A DNA stretch of 44,493 nucleotides from Sphingobacteriia bacterium 24-36-13 (GTDB taxonomy: Bacteria; Bacteroidota; Bacteroidia; Chitinophagales; Chitinophagaceae): positions 1 to 44,493 of the forward strand of contig NCHN01000024.1 of NCBI GenBank assembly GCA_002281875.1. The letters run 5' to 3'. Below the pieces are notes generated by a model. The model worked only from the letters and a program-made list of their open reading frames with translations, had not been told where the DNA came from and did not search any database. Within the stretch, counting starts at the first letter, position 1. Each line of letters opens with the position of its first letter. Positions 1-10,365 of the stretch are shown here, one piece after another. The position numbers and the translations under genes were made by a program.

Positions 1-90
1 GCAAAATTACTCAAAAACAAGGCCTTTCCTGTAATATTTTGTTGAAAGGCAACACTAATCATTACATTTAGTTCATATATAAATAAGCAT

Positions 91-1029
91 ATGAGTGCAA
101 TTTTAGAATTAACCAATCTGAGAAAACATTATGCCACCCAAAAAGCGGTGGATGATATTAGTTTCTCCATTGAGCAAGGAAGTATTTTTGGATTACTGGG
201 TCCAAACGGAGCAGGTAAAACCACTTTATTGAGAATGATTACGGGGATTTTTTATCCAGACAGTGGTCATATTCAATTTGATGGAAAAACTTTTGATCCG
301 TTAAACGACATCATCAAAATTGGCTATATGCCAGAAGAAAGAGGCTTGTACAAGAAAATGAAAATTGGTGAGCAAGCCATGTACTTAGCACAATTAAAGG
401 GTTTGAGCAAAGCAGAAGCGATGCAAAAAATCAAGTTTTGGTTCAAGAAATTAGAAATGGAAACTTGGTGGAATAAAAAAGTAGAAGACCTAAGTAAGGG
501 TATGAGCCAGAAATTACAGTTTGTAACAACGGTTTTACATGAACCCAAACTCATCATTTTAGATGAACCTTTCAGCGGATTAGATCCACTAAATGCCAAC
601 TTAATTAAAGAAGAAATTTATGGATTGGCCAAGAGAGGAAGTACTGTCATATTCAGTACCCATAGAATGGAACAGGTGGAAGAAATTTGCGACCATATTG
701 TTTTGGTAAACTTGGGTAAAAAGATTTTAGATGGAACTGTTCATAATATTAAGCAACAGTTTAAAGAAAATAAGTTCAGCATTAAATTAAATGAATTGCC
801 AGGCACATTAAGTGCTCCAGCATTTAATATTGTGAATGTAAACGACAACGAATTGGTATTGCAAATTAATGAGGGATTTAAAAGCAATGATATTTTAACC
901 CATTTCTTACACAACCAATGTACTATTGAATCTTTCCACGAAATTCTACCCACTCTGAATGAAATTTTTATTAGTCAGGTAGAGGGAACACATGCCACAG
1001 CTAGAGCATTTCAAAAAACAGACAACTAA
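91..1029 (+). CDS. ABC-2 type exporter, ATP-binding subunit (NatA-like)
   Basis: This is the nucleotide-binding subunit of an ABC exporter that would power the membrane subunit encoded 4 bp downstream. The Walker A motif GPNGAGKTT lies near residue 38, the signature LSKGMSQKLQF near 134, and Walker B with its D-loop (LIILDEPFSGLD) near 154. A switch His follows in FSTHR. The last 90 or so residues resemble the regulatory C-terminal extension (DUF4162) found in NatA-like ATPases. It starts at an ATG, and 312 aa is normal for the family. The substrate is unknown; sodium, drug or lipid export are all possible. The family call is firm and the substrate is not. Confidence 0.93.
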   Translation: MSAILELTNLRKHYATQKAVDDISFSIEQGSIFGLLGPNGAGKTTLLRMITGIFYPDSGHIQFDGKTFDPLNDIIKIGYMPEERGLYKKMKIGEQAMYLAQLKGLSKAEAMQKIKFWFKKLEMETWWNKKVEDLSKGMSQKLQFVTTVLHEPKLIILDEPFSGLDPLNANLIKEEIYGLAKRGSTVIFSTHRMEQVEEICDHIVLVNLGKKILDGTVHNIKQQFKENKFSIKLNELPGTLSAPAFNIVNVNDNELVLQINEGFKSNDILTHFLHNQCTIESFHEILPTLNEIFISQVEGTHATARAFQKTDN

Positions 1030-1033
1030 TTAT

Positions 1034-2377
1034 ATGAACAAGATATTGATTATAATACAACGCGAATACCTCAGTAGAGTAATGAACAAGCGCTTTCTAC
1101 TGACAACCATTCTCACCCCCTTAATTATGGTGGGCTTTATAGCAGGAGCTGCATTCCTTGCTGCAACAGATAAAGAAATGCATAAAATTGCGGTAGTAGA
1201 CCAGAATGGTTTCTTTAAAGGCAACTTAAGAGATGCAAGTGATATCAAATTTGAATTTCCAACTGACGTAGATACTGCTAACTATTCAAAGAAAGGCTAT
1301 ACCGATATTATTATCATTCCAAAATTTGAGGGCACAGCCAAAGCAGAATACATCATTCGTTCTAAAAAGAGAATTGGCTTAAGCTTGGAATCTAAAATTG
1401 AAGACAGAATCAACGATGCCATTGAAGACCAAATGCTGCAACAAGCAGGAATTGATCGTGCACAATTAGACTCTATCAAATCATCCTCTCAGTTTGCAGA
1501 AATGAAATCATTGGAAGAAACTGGTGATTCAGTTAAAGAAAGCTCCGCCGCACTCTCTTATGGAATTGGATTTGGAAGTGGCATGCTGATTTATATCACC
1601 ATGTTTATTTATGGTGCCATGGTAATGCGTGGGGTAATGGAAGAAAAAACCAATCGTATTGCCGAAGTAATGATCAGCAGTGCTAAGCCCTTTCAATTAA
1701 TGATGGGAAAAATCATTGGAATTGGTGCAGTTGGTTTAACCCAGTTTTTTGTTTGGATATTATTGATATTTGGCATCATTGCTGCTTCTCAATTTTTTAT
1801 TCCCCAAGATGTGTTACAGCAAGTAGCCGAATTGCAAAAAGCCAATGCACAAATGGGACCTGGCGGCGCAGCGTCTATAGCACAAGCTGGAGAAACTGCT
1901 CAAAATTTATATAAGTTTCAAAACACCATGAGTACCGCCAACTGGCCTTTAATTATCAGTTGCTTTATTTTTTACTTTTTGGGCGGATACTTATTCTATG
2001 CATCATTATTTGCTGCCGTTGGTTCAGTAGTAAACGAAGACCCACAAGATGCACAAAGCTTAATGTTACCCATTACAATGCCAATCATTTTCTCTTTCAT
2101 TATTATGAGCAGAGCAGTAGAAGATCCAAGTACTTCTATGGCAACATGGGCCAGCATTATACCATTTAGTTCACCTATGGTAATGATGGCGAGGATTGCG
2201 TATGGTGTTCCAGGCACAGTACCTTACTGGCAATTGGCAGCAAGCATGCTCACCCTCTTAGGTAGTTTCTTATTAACTACCTGGTTAAGCGGAAAAGTAT
2301 ACCGTACAGGAATTTTAATGTATGGTAAAAAAGTAGGCTGGAAAGAAATAGGCAAATGGGCTTTTAGGAAAAATTAA
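1034..2377 (+). CDS. ABC-2 type exporter, permease subunit (NatB-like)
   Basis: This is the membrane subunit partnering the ATPase that ends at 1029. I chose the ATG at 1034 because the protein then begins MNKILIIIQREYLSRV, as ABC-2 permeases do. An in-frame ATG at 992 would overlap the ATPase gene. A first membrane segment lies at about residues 20-42, followed by a large soluble domain of about 130 residues. After that come roughly five membrane segments (starting SYGIGFGSGMLIYITMFIYG), typical of the ABC2_membrane_3/NatB group. It is co-transcribed with the ATPase, and a bidirectional terminator follows directly. The transported compound cannot be told from sequence. Confidence 0.9.
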   Translation: MNKILIIIQREYLSRVMNKRFLLTTILTPLIMVGFIAGAAFLAATDKEMHKIAVVDQNGFFKGNLRDASDIKFEFPTDVDTANYSKKGYTDIIIIPKFEGTAKAEYIIRSKKRIGLSLESKIEDRINDAIEDQMLQQAGIDRAQLDSIKSSSQFAEMKSLEETGDSVKESSAALSYGIGFGSGMLIYITMFIYGAMVMRGVMEEKTNRIAEVMISSAKPFQLMMGKIIGIGAVGLTQFFVWILLIFGIIAASQFFIPQDVLQQVAELQKANAQMGPGGAASIAQAGETAQNLYKFQNTMSTANWPLIISCFIFYFLGGYLFYASLFAAVGSVVNEDPQDAQSLMLPITMPIIFSFIIMSRAVEDPSTSMATWASIIPFSSPMVMMARIAYGVPGTVPYWQLAASMLTLLGSFLLTTWLSGKVYRTGILMYGKKVGWKEIGKWAFRKN

Positions 2378-2381
2378 ATAT

Positions 2382-2414
2382 AAAAAGCGACCAATCAAAT
2401 GGTCGCTTTTTTAT
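2382..2414. terminator. Bidirectional intrinsic terminator between the ABC permease and sprA
   Basis: A 10-bp perfect stem (AAAAGCGACC at 2383-2392, GGTCGCTTTT at 2401-2410) has an 8-nt loop. It is followed by a T run on the plus strand and preceded by an A run that serves the minus strand. It lies between two convergent genes and can end both transcripts. The sprA stop codon (2411-2413) falls inside the minus-strand approach to the stem. Confidence 0.85.
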
Positions 2415-5400
2415 TGTGCTAAAGAAATCCGCACATTCACACCCGCACGGGTATTGGTAATTGGTGCTGATGTTGAAATATAAGGAGTCACTCTTCTTTG
2501 ATCAAAGAATAATTTCACATTGATCCTGCTATTGATTACATAGTCAATAGCAGGTGATATGGTTATTTCTTTTTGTCCACCAGTACCATAGGCATTGGTT
2601 TGATCTAACCTGCTATTACTTATGGATACATCTCTTACAGAAACATCCAGCTTTAAATTCAAATCGTTTTGTAGCCCTTTTCCTGTGATATTAAACGGCA
2701 ATTTAAATCCTCTCTTTCTCCAATTCATTCCAACAATCCATTCAGTGCTCCTGCTTTCGCTTAATTGATAGTCAATCAAACTCAAACTTAACTGTCTGCT
2801 CTTTCTAAATTCTAAATTGAAATTGAACTGACTAATAGTAGTGAAATCAATTTTTAATAAAGGTTCAAAGCGTTCTGCCATACTGATATTGGGCACCAAG
2901 AAGAATGGAATAAAGTTACCACTGGTGGTATCAATAAATCCTGGGGCACTTAGTCTAAATGGATCTTGGTATAAAAGCGCACTACTAAAACTATTCATAC
3001 TCAATTGACCATTGTAGCCATGACTAATGGTAAAATTGCTGAATAAGTTAGCAATGGCTGGTATTTTGGTAAGGCCTGTATAAGTTAATTTCCAGTTTGG
3101 TTTTGGAATAATTCCACTAAAAGGATTGGCACTGATTTTACTTGCACCCTCTCTTAATAAAGCAATGGTATTGGGATCTTTCCCTGTGTAAGCAGCCAAG
3201 AAAGAAGGTATCAATACATCTTGTGCATACCTACCATATCCGGTAGCATATCCATCAGGAGTGAATTTTTGGTTAGCAGGTAATTGCTGCCAGTATGGAT
3301 TTAATGCAGCTACTCTTCTAGACACGACCAATCTATTGGCTTCAAACTCTTTGAATGTTGCTGACAATTCATTTGGATTACTATTTCCAAACAGGGTATT
3401 GAATGCAATATAAGAAACGCTGAAACCTCCGTTAAACAATGGATTCAATTGACCAAAATTATTGCCCGAGCCAGTAGTGTCTTTAATAAGCGCAGTATAG
3501 TCTTTGGTAAATGATTTGTCTAAAGTAATATCAATTAATAACTCTCTTATAGGTTCTATTTGTGCAGTGATATTGAGTCTTTGCTCAAAGCTTTGTCTGT
3601 ACAAAAAGTTGAATGTGCTGTCTTTGGTTAACAAGCCTTTCGAAATTTTATTATTGATCCAATTAGCATCCGGTTGTTTACCAAAAACATAATCTAAACC
3701 AGGTGCCATGGTTTGAAAATTCTGACCAATAAAGTTGGTGCTGTCCATATAACCCGGCAATCGACTTCTAAAGTTTTCTCCGTAATTAATAGAGATATTT
3801 TTGAACATGGTGATGAACTTACCCGCCGATCTTTCAAGCCCACCTAATTCAGGCGTAGTAGCTTGACGCAACATTTTTTCGGCGTTCTTAATATCTCTTC
3901 TTTGTTGTCTCCAACGCTTTAAGGCATCCGTTCTTTTTTGGCCCAATAAACCAGCAATAGCTTCTGCTTTAGTTGGGAATACAGAACCCAACGGATTTAT
4001 TGCTGGTGGTGCACTCTTTCCATTCTTCGGATCATTCTTAGATCGTGGTGGCGGTATATTATCTAATGCTCGCATCCACCTAGACTTAGCATATAAGTTT
4101 CCAAAATTGAATTGTGCATTCAAATTATTCTCTTGCGAATTTTCAATCGTATTCCCTAAGTTCACTGCAATTCTACTTGCACCAATCCAGCTATAAGAAG
4201 TTCCATAACTGTACCGCGCTGTAATCCAATCAGAGAAAGGAAACTTATTCAATGGAATATTGTAATTCATGATGGCTTTCTGCTGATACAGTGTATTTCT
4301 ACCTCCTTTAAAGAAATTAGTTCTAACAGAATCTTTTTTAAGCTTGGTATCAATTCTTCCAAAAGGTTCATCTACTCGAGCGTTATTGGTAGCATTAAAG
4401 TCTACATTAACAGAGCGTGTTAAATCCCAACGTAAATTATAGAAACGATCAAACGTAAAATACTTATCGTAAGTAGTATCTACTCTATCTACTTTACTAT
4501 TTACCGTATTCACAATACGAGGAATAAATTCTCCGAATTGCCTATTAATATCGGCCCTGAAACTTAAGAAAGAAGGCTTTAAATTAAAATTGGCATCTCT
4601 AATAAAAGCCAACCAAGGACTCTTCCCTTTTATTATTTTCTTAAATGGTTCAATAAAATTGTTCTGACCAATATAAGTGTAACCCAATCCTCCTCTATGT
4701 CTGGTCACTTTGTTTTGGGCAATAACCGGACTAGTATGTTCGGTTTGTGTAAAAGAATAACTAAAGTCGAAATTGCTTAAACTTAATAAGCCTGCTCTAC
4801 CTGGACCTTGCAATACTCGAACATTGGTAAAGTTGAGTGTTTTAATAGTTGTAATATCAGCTGCTGCTCGCTTAATAGAATCTCTTTTATCTGGGGCAGC
4901 TGCATTTAATTTATCTCTGTAATTCACATCCATATCGTATGGATCAAATTCAGGAGTTAAAGTTGAACGATTGATGCTTGCATAAATTGGAACAGACAAC
5001 CTTGCTTTTTTAGGAACCAATTTTCCAGCATCAATATTAGCTGCAATATCAAACTGCATTAAATTATCTCTCGCTCTTTCATTCACCCTTTGTTCAATGG
5101 TTCCAAATCCTTGGGTATACGTATTTGCAGAAACAGACAAAGTTCCTAAATCGGCTAATACCAAATCTACCCTACCTAACGCAGCATATCCGCCTTTTTC
5201 ATCCAAACCAGACAACCTTAATTCATTGGCCCATACTTCTGCACTTATGGCTACACCATTGGGTCTAGCAGGATTTTCTACAGCAACTAAAAATCCACGC
5301 ACTTCTCCTAAATTAGGATTACCCATGATCGACATGGTTTTATTGCCAATGATTTTTCTATAAATATTGCTTAGGGAAGCGCCCGAATTATTTCTTTCTA

Positions 5401-8400
5401 ATTTTAAATCTATTAAGTCTCTTAAAAAGAAATCAATATTGTTGTCTTCTGGCCAAACCCTTGCTTCTTGTCCACGAGGATAAATACCAGGAGCAGTTAT
5501 TTTTAGCGGAATTTTTATTTCATAATAATTGTTCAAAAAGTCTTGCCCAATTCTAATGACCGCCCTAATTTCATTATCCACTACTGGCCTTTGACCTGTA
5601 ATAGATTCTGCGTGTAAATACATCGACAATTTGGTGTACCGTCTGATATCCAAATTCAATGTTTTAAAAATTCCTCTTGCATCACCTGCTTGTAAATTAT
5701 TTACGCGCATAGCAATGGCCTGTTCATTCTGCTGTAGGTTTACCCCATTATTACTTAACAATTGAACACGTTCCACATTTGGTGGCATTAAATAATTCAC
5801 TGGGGTTCTGCTGCTGTTCTCTTCTAAGTTTACAGCAAGGGTATTAAATTGTGTTCCTGTTGTTGTATTAATAGGCGTATAAGAACCTGTAGTATCTAAA
5901 TTATAAATGAACTGGCGCCATTGGTTTCTAACTAAATCTAAACGGGCTAATCTTACTACAACTGAATCTTCAAAATCGGTCATGAACAAACGAACAAAAC
6001 GAATCGATTTAAAGTCGGGAATATTTCCAATTTTTCTGGTATAGCCTTTAATGGGAACCCTAAACAAATACCAATCTTCCGTTCTAGTTACCCCATCTGC
6101 AGAGTTAACTGTTACGCGTTTTTTATCGGTGATATAAGGGGTCCTACCTACATCCATTCCAGGAGCCAAGGGCACTTCGTATTCATAATAAGATTCAGAT
6201 TCATTCAAGGTATTGTCTCTATTTAAATCTTCATTATCCGGATAGAGTGTTGCAGCAGAAGTGAATATTCCATCTGAAACAGCAACTGGTGAATTGCCTT
6301 GCGGATTATTAAAGTTTTTATATCGTCCTAAAATTCCTGTTCCAACCGCATCAAAAGCAGGGTCTCGATACCATTGATAGTTATCATTAGAAGGGTCTTG
6401 AAATGCACGCTGATAAACAGCAGAAGCTGGACCAAAATTATTGGCGAGTTGTTGTAGTATATATGCTTTCTTCCTGCGCTCCGCTATATCATCAATACCA
6501 TCAAAGCCCACATCTTGAAAAACTCGATCATTCGGATCGTTGCTAAATGCCTGCGTAATTTGAATTGGATTCACCGGTGTTTTACCCCAAGTATTGCTGC
6601 TATCAACAGAGGCAGGAACAGTAGGCGTATTCATTCCATTTTCATAAAAACGACGTCCATCTTTTAAAATGTCTTCGCTGATATTTCCAAAGTTCAAAAA
6701 TAATTTTCCGCCTCTACTTGCAGGATTAGTAATAAATGGATTCTGCATCCAGAATTCTACGAACTCAATATTATTGGTTTCAAAATCAGTTTGATCAATT
6801 GCACGCATAATTCCACCCCAACGTGTGGTAGGATTGCTCAAACGACCATTGGCATTAATTTGACCAGGGCGGGTTTCAAAATTATAAGGTCCTTTTTCAG
6901 TTGGATAAAAAGCCAAATCAAAAGTTGCTGCTTGAACGTCTGTAATATTCGTAGTTCTTTGCGGAAACAATTCATTGGTAAATACCTGACGAACACGAGG
7001 ATCACTTAGCTCTGCCAAATTTCTACGCAAAGGATTATTCGGACTATTCTTGTCTTGTAAATTCGGCTCAATATTATACCAAGCCATTTTGGCTCGGTTA
7101 AAATTATAATTAATAGAATCGGTTAAAGTAGATTCAGGGAAACGAGGATTCCCCTGAGGTGTCGATGCCAATGCCCAAGACACAAAAGGAAAACGCAAAT
7201 CTATATTGGCGCGAGTTCCTTCAAAATCATCAATAAAAATCAACCCTTGGTCTCCTTTTCCTATTTGTGGTGGATGTCCGGGTTTTAATACAGCTGCTTC
7301 TCCATAAGCATTTATAGAAGACTTTGCATTCGTAGTATAAAAAGGGAGCTTATCTAACATTCTAGTTAAGCCTGGTAATTCTGAACGATAACTAAAATCT
7401 ACCCCATACATGGTATTTCTAATAGGGTCATCTCCGTAACCCATTTTTGTAAAGAAAGGGCGCTCTCCTAATCTTACCATGGATGCTCCAACAGATAATT
7501 TTTTACTCGCTAAATAATCTACCCTTAATCCAGCAAATCCTCTTTGCTGCATACCAAATCCAATATTGTTTTCAAAGTTTACTTTAACTGGAATATTCGC
7601 ACTTAAGATACCTTGGTTCAAAATTTTAACCGTACCCAAATTGTAATCTACAATAAAGTCTGCCCCTTCTCTTAACACTTGCCCTCCTGCAGTTACCGAC
7701 ACCGAACCTTGTGGAATATTAAATGTGTTCAAATAAATTTCAGAACTACCTCCAGACCCTTTCACTTGCCCCTGCATCACAAATCGATTTACATTGGCAA
7801 ATGTTTGCGCAATCGCTTTAATAGAATCATACAACTGATAGTATACATATTTATCCTTGGTTGCCTGTGGCAGGCCTGAAAAAGCAAGTGTATCTAAGTC
7901 TCTACCAAATGGCTCTAATACAGGAAATACCACCCTTCCCATCTGCGGTAAAATGGTAAAGCCTTCTATATAATCAAATACACCATCGGGTTGAGGATCG
8001 TTTCGATTATTGAGTCGATCTAAATTTAAAATTCGCAAGAGTGGCTGACCGTCTACAGTTGGAGCTGTTTCAGGCAAGAATCTTTTTAATCCACCACTTG
8101 GCTCTTCGTATAATACATTTAATTTAAAATCAGTTCTTTCTATGCCACCAAACAAATCTAATGAGTACACATTCTTCATCATCCAACTCCAGATAGGTAA
8201 GTTGGTTCTTTGCGAAGTGGCTTTCAATAATTTTAAGAACAATACTTTTTGAACACCTTGATTAGAATCTAAAGAAATATCCTGTGAAAATTCACCTACT
8301 TGAAATACTCTACCATTGTATGTGTATTGAAAAGCGACTGCCAATACTTCGTCGGCTTGAAGTTGGGTATTAATAGAAAGGAACCCTGCTTGTGCATTAA

Positions 8401-9673
8401 AATAATATTCGTTGGTAGATAATTTTCGTGCAAAAGTTTTTTCAAAATCATCCACAGGTCTCAAGCCTTTGGTCAACAATAAACTATTGATGAATGCAGG
8501 ATTTCTTGCATTCGGATCACCTGCTAAAGAAGCATATAAATTATTGGCGCCATTTGCAGGCAATGGATTATTGGTTAAAGACTGAATTGCATTATTAAAA
8601 GGAGAAGGTTCACCTAAATCCATCAAACCCACAATATCTCTTGCATCTGTAGTGGCGCCTGTTCTATTGGTTACCCAAACTTCCATACGTTGAATTTGTA
8701 CCTGAGAATTCACAACAGGCAAATTGCGCATGGTTTTATTAAAATTGTCTTTGAAATATTTACCTAATAAAAAGTGCCTGTTCTCTTCATATTCATCTAA
8801 CTTCTTTTGAAAGGACTGGGTAGCTGCACCTCCTTGTAAATTTAAACTTTGCCTAGAAGATCGCTGGTTAGCCAACGCACCTGTCACAAATAATTTTCCA
8901 AATTGCAATTGTGCTTTAACCCCAAATAAGTTTTGTGCACTAGGAATTAAAGTTCCCTTCGATTGAAAGGAGATATTCCCTGCTTCAATGCTCTTGATGA
9001 TTTCATCGTCCATTCCTTTGTAATCTAATTTCAATTGGTTGTCGAAACCTAAATTGGTAAGGGTATTATAGTTGATGGGGAATTTGAGTTTATCGCCAAT
9101 ATTCGCATTCAAATTTAGATTGGCATTCATATCAAAGTCGAAGCCCCCATTTTTTCTAGCACGTTCAGGCAATGTAGGGTTTTTGATATTTTGACCTTGA
9201 TAACCAGCCATTACATTCACTTCACCAGATGGGCGAATATCTACTTTCAGGTTTTGACCAGTTAACCCAAATATTCGATCGAATAATTTAGGATAGGTTT
9301 GTAAAGGAGGTCGTTTTGTTTTTTGATTTAATAAAGAAAGTGCATCCGCTCTTTTCTTAAAATAATCGTTCTCCGATTTTTTAGCTTCCAGTTTCCAAAA
9401 ATCTTCAAAAGAAATGGCAGCAGGTTTGCGGTACCAAATATTACCAATTTTTTCGCTAATAAAATAAGACTTGGTTTTAGGATCGTACGTTGTTTTTCTT
9501 TTTACTAATCCAGTGTCTTTTATATCAAAAGGATTTTTATTAGGAGCACTCATGGCATCCCCTCTTCTGTCTTGAATAGGAAAACGCAAACTATCTTTCG
9601 TTTGGGCAAAAGAATTAGTACACCACAGAATGGTCAAACAAAAAAACAAAATGGAGAAGGAATACTTCAACAA
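2411..9673 (-). CDS. sprA: SprA/Sov, outer-membrane translocon of the type IX secretion system
   Basis: SprA is the giant beta-barrel through which type IX secretion substrates, including gliding adhesins, cross the outer membrane. The protein has 2420 aa, the usual size. An N-terminal Sec signal (hydrophobic stretch ending TNSFAQ, about residue 24) precedes long runs of alternating beta strands rich in Asn and aromatic residues. It ends in a strand of outer-membrane type (AGVNVRISLAQ). No ATG precedes the signal peptide; the first in-frame Met is about residue 41. Translation must therefore start at one of the tandem TTG codons (9671-9673 or 9668-9670), or possibly at the CTG just upstream. 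The gene sits 36 bp behind ruvA, an arrangement common in Bacteroidota, and the two are probably co-transcribed. Confidence 0.95.
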   Translation of the reverse strand: MLKYSFSILFFCLTILWCTNSFAQTKDSLRFPIQDRRGDAMSAPNKNPFDIKDTGLVKRKTTYDPKTKSYFISEKIGNIWYRKPAAISFEDFWKLEAKKSENDYFKKRADALSLLNQKTKRPPLQTYPKLFDRIFGLTGQNLKVDIRPSGEVNVMAGYQGQNIKNPTLPERARKNGGFDFDMNANLNLNANIGDKLKFPINYNTLTNLGFDNQLKLDYKGMDDEIIKSIEAGNISFQSKGTLIPSAQNLFGVKAQLQFGKLFVTGALANQRSSRQSLNLQGGAATQSFQKKLDEYEENRHFLLGKYFKDNFNKTMRNLPVVNSQVQIQRMEVWVTNRTGATTDARDIVGLMDLGEPSPFNNAIQSLTNNPLPANGANNLYASLAGDPNARNPAFINSLLLTKGLRPVDDFEKTFARKLSTNEYYFNAQAGFLSINTQLQADEVLAVAFQYTYNGRVFQVGEFSQDISLDSNQGVQKVLFLKLLKATSQRTNLPIWSWMMKNVYSLDLFGGIERTDFKLNVLYEEPSGGLKRFLPETAPTVDGQPLLRILNLDRLNNRNDPQPDGVFDYIEGFTILPQMGRVVFPVLEPFGRDLDTLAFSGLPQATKDKYVYYQLYDSIKAIAQTFANVNRFVMQGQVKGSGGSSEIYLNTFNIPQGSVSVTAGGQVLREGADFIVDYNLGTVKILNQGILSANIPVKVNFENNIGFGMQQRGFAGLRVDYLASKKLSVGASMVRLGERPFFTKMGYGDDPIRNTMYGVDFSYRSELPGLTRMLDKLPFYTTNAKSSINAYGEAAVLKPGHPPQIGKGDQGLIFIDDFEGTRANIDLRFPFVSWALASTPQGNPRFPESTLTDSINYNFNRAKMAWYNIEPNLQDKNSPNNPLRRNLAELSDPRVRQVFTNELFPQRTTNITDVQAATFDLAFYPTEKGPYNFETRPGQINANGRLSNPTTRWGGIMRAIDQTDFETNNIEFVEFWMQNPFITNPASRGGKLFLNFGNISEDILKDGRRFYENGMNTPTVPASVDSSNTWGKTPVNPIQITQAFSNDPNDRVFQDVGFDGIDDIAERRKKAYILQQLANNFGPASAVYQRAFQDPSNDNYQWYRDPAFDAVGTGILGRYKNFNNPQGNSPVAVSDGIFTSAATLYPDNEDLNRDNTLNESESYYEYEVPLAPGMDVGRTPYITDKKRVTVNSADGVTRTEDWYLFRVPIKGYTRKIGNIPDFKSIRFVRLFMTDFEDSVVVRLARLDLVRNQWRQFIYNLDTTGSYTPINTTTGTQFNTLAVNLEENSSRTPVNYLMPPNVERVQLLSNNGVNLQQNEQAIAMRVNNLQAGDARGIFKTLNLDIRRYTKLSMYLHAESITGQRPVVDNEIRAVIRIGQDFLNNYYEIKIPLKITAPGIYPRGQEARVWPEDNNIDFFLRDLIDLKLERNNSGASLSNIYRKIIGNKTMSIMGNPNLGEVRGFLVAVENPARPNGVAISAEVWANELRLSGLDEKGGYAALGRVDLVLADLGTLSVSANTYTQGFGTIEQRVNERARDNLMQFDIAANIDAGKLVPKKARLSVPIYASINRSTLTPEFDPYDMDVNYRDKLNAAAPDKRDSIKRAAADITTIKTLNFTNVRVLQGPGRAGLLSLSNFDFSYSFTQTEHTSPVIAQNKVTRHRGGLGYTYIGQNNFIEPFKKIIKGKSPWLAFIRDANFNLKPSFLSFRADINRQFGEFIPRIVNTVNSKVDRVDTTYDKYFTFDRFYNLRWDLTRSVNVDFNATNNARVDEPFGRIDTKLKKDSVRTNFFKGGRNTLYQQKAIMNYNIPLNKFPFSDWITARYSYGTSYSWIGASRIAVNLGNTIENSQENNLNAQFNFGNLYAKSRWMRALDNIPPPRSKNDPKNGKSAPPAINPLGSVFPTKAEAIAGLLGQKRTDALKRWRQQRRDIKNAEKMLRQATTPELGGLERSAGKFITMFKNISINYGENFRSRLPGYMDSTNFIGQNFQTMAPGLDYVFGKQPDANWINNKISKGLLTKDSTFNFLYRQSFEQRLNITAQIEPIRELLIDITLDKSFTKDYTALIKDTTGSGNNFGQLNPLFNGGFSVSYIAFNTLFGNSNPNELSATFKEFEANRLVVSRRVAALNPYWQQLPANQKFTPDGYATGYGRYAQDVLIPSFLAAYTGKDPNTIALLREGASKISANPFSGIIPKPNWKLTYTGLTKIPAIANLFSNFTISHGYNGQLSMNSFSSALLYQDPFRLSAPGFIDTTSGNFIPFFLVPNISMAERFEPLLKIDFTTISQFNFNLEFRKSRQLSLSLIDYQLSESRSTEWIVGMNWRKRGFKLPFNITGKGLQNDLNLKLDVSVRDVSISNSRLDQTNAYGTGGQKEITISPAIDYVINSRINVKLFFDQRRVTPYISTSAPITNTRAGVNVRISLAQ

Positions 9674-9709
9674 CAGTCCCGCTTGGTTAAGTAAAGCTCA
9701 ATTCGATGG

Positions 9710-10294
9710 CTATAGGTTTTTGAGTGCTAGTTTAATAATTTCTTCTAATGAACTGTTTTCGGGGGATGTTTGCATGGTTTTTTTAACAGCTTGTTCGGCC
9801 ATTACTCTACCAATGCCCAATGAAATTAAGGCATTTATTGCATCCGAATCTATTTGCGGGGTAACAAATCCGGGTAAAATATTTTCATTGTGCTGTTTAG
9901 CCAGCTTATCCCTTAGTTCTACAATCAATCTTTCTGCCGATTTTTTACCTATTCCCTTGATTCCTTCCAATTGTTTGGTGTTACCCTGAACAATGGCTCG
10001 GGTAATTTCTTCGGGCTTCATGCCAGACAACATCATACGGGCTGTAGAAGCCCCTACCCCAGACACGCTAATCAGTTGTAAAAAAAGGTCTTTCTCAGAC
10101 AATTCAGCAAAGCCAAAAAGGGTATGCGAATTCTCGGTGATATGCAAATAAGTAAACAATTGCCCGCTCTCTTTATTGCTAATAGCAGAGAAGGTATTTA
10201 AACTGATTTGAAGATCATACCCTACTCCATTTACATCTACCACTACTCGGGCAGGTGTTTTAACAGCAAAATGACCACGAACAAAAGCTATCAT
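9710..10294 (-). CDS. ruvA: Holliday junction branch migration protein RuvA
   Basis: RuvA tetramers bind Holliday junctions and load the RuvB motor for branch migration. At 194 aa it has the family's three-domain layout. An N-terminal OB fold begins MIAFVRGHFAVKTPARVVVDVNGVG. Two helix-hairpin-helix motifs follow, the first near SVSGVGASTARMMLSG and the second near GIKGIGKKSAERLIVEL. A C-terminal RuvB-binding three-helix domain starts around residue 148 (DAINALISLGIG). The start is an ATG at 10294. It is divergent from fabH across 71 bp and lies just upstream of sprA. Identification is secure. Confidence 0.97.
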   Translation of the reverse strand: MIAFVRGHFAVKTPARVVVDVNGVGYDLQISLNTFSAISNKESGQLFTYLHITENSHTLFGFAELSEKDLFLQLISVSGVGASTARMMLSGMKPEEITRAIVQGNTKQLEGIKGIGKKSAERLIVELRDKLAKQHNENILPGFVTPQIDSDAINALISLGIGRVMAEQAVKKTMQTSPENSSLEEIIKLALKNL

Positions 10295-10365
10295 AATTGA
10301 GACGAAAATAGCAAAAAGAAAGCAATTAGGCGTACCTTCAATCTTTTATATAACCCCTATAATAA

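Noticed and set aside
22-50. Terminator at the window start (GCCTTTC...GAAAGGC)
   Set aside because: A 7-bp stem with a 15-nt loop and no T run on the plus strand. The upstream gene is outside the window, so its role cannot be judged.
5097-5363. Plus-strand open frames inside the sprA region (also 3504-3692, 6791-7009, 7679-7879, 9630-9989)
   Set aside because: All are antisense shadows of sprA or ruvA, with no signal, motif or start context of their own.
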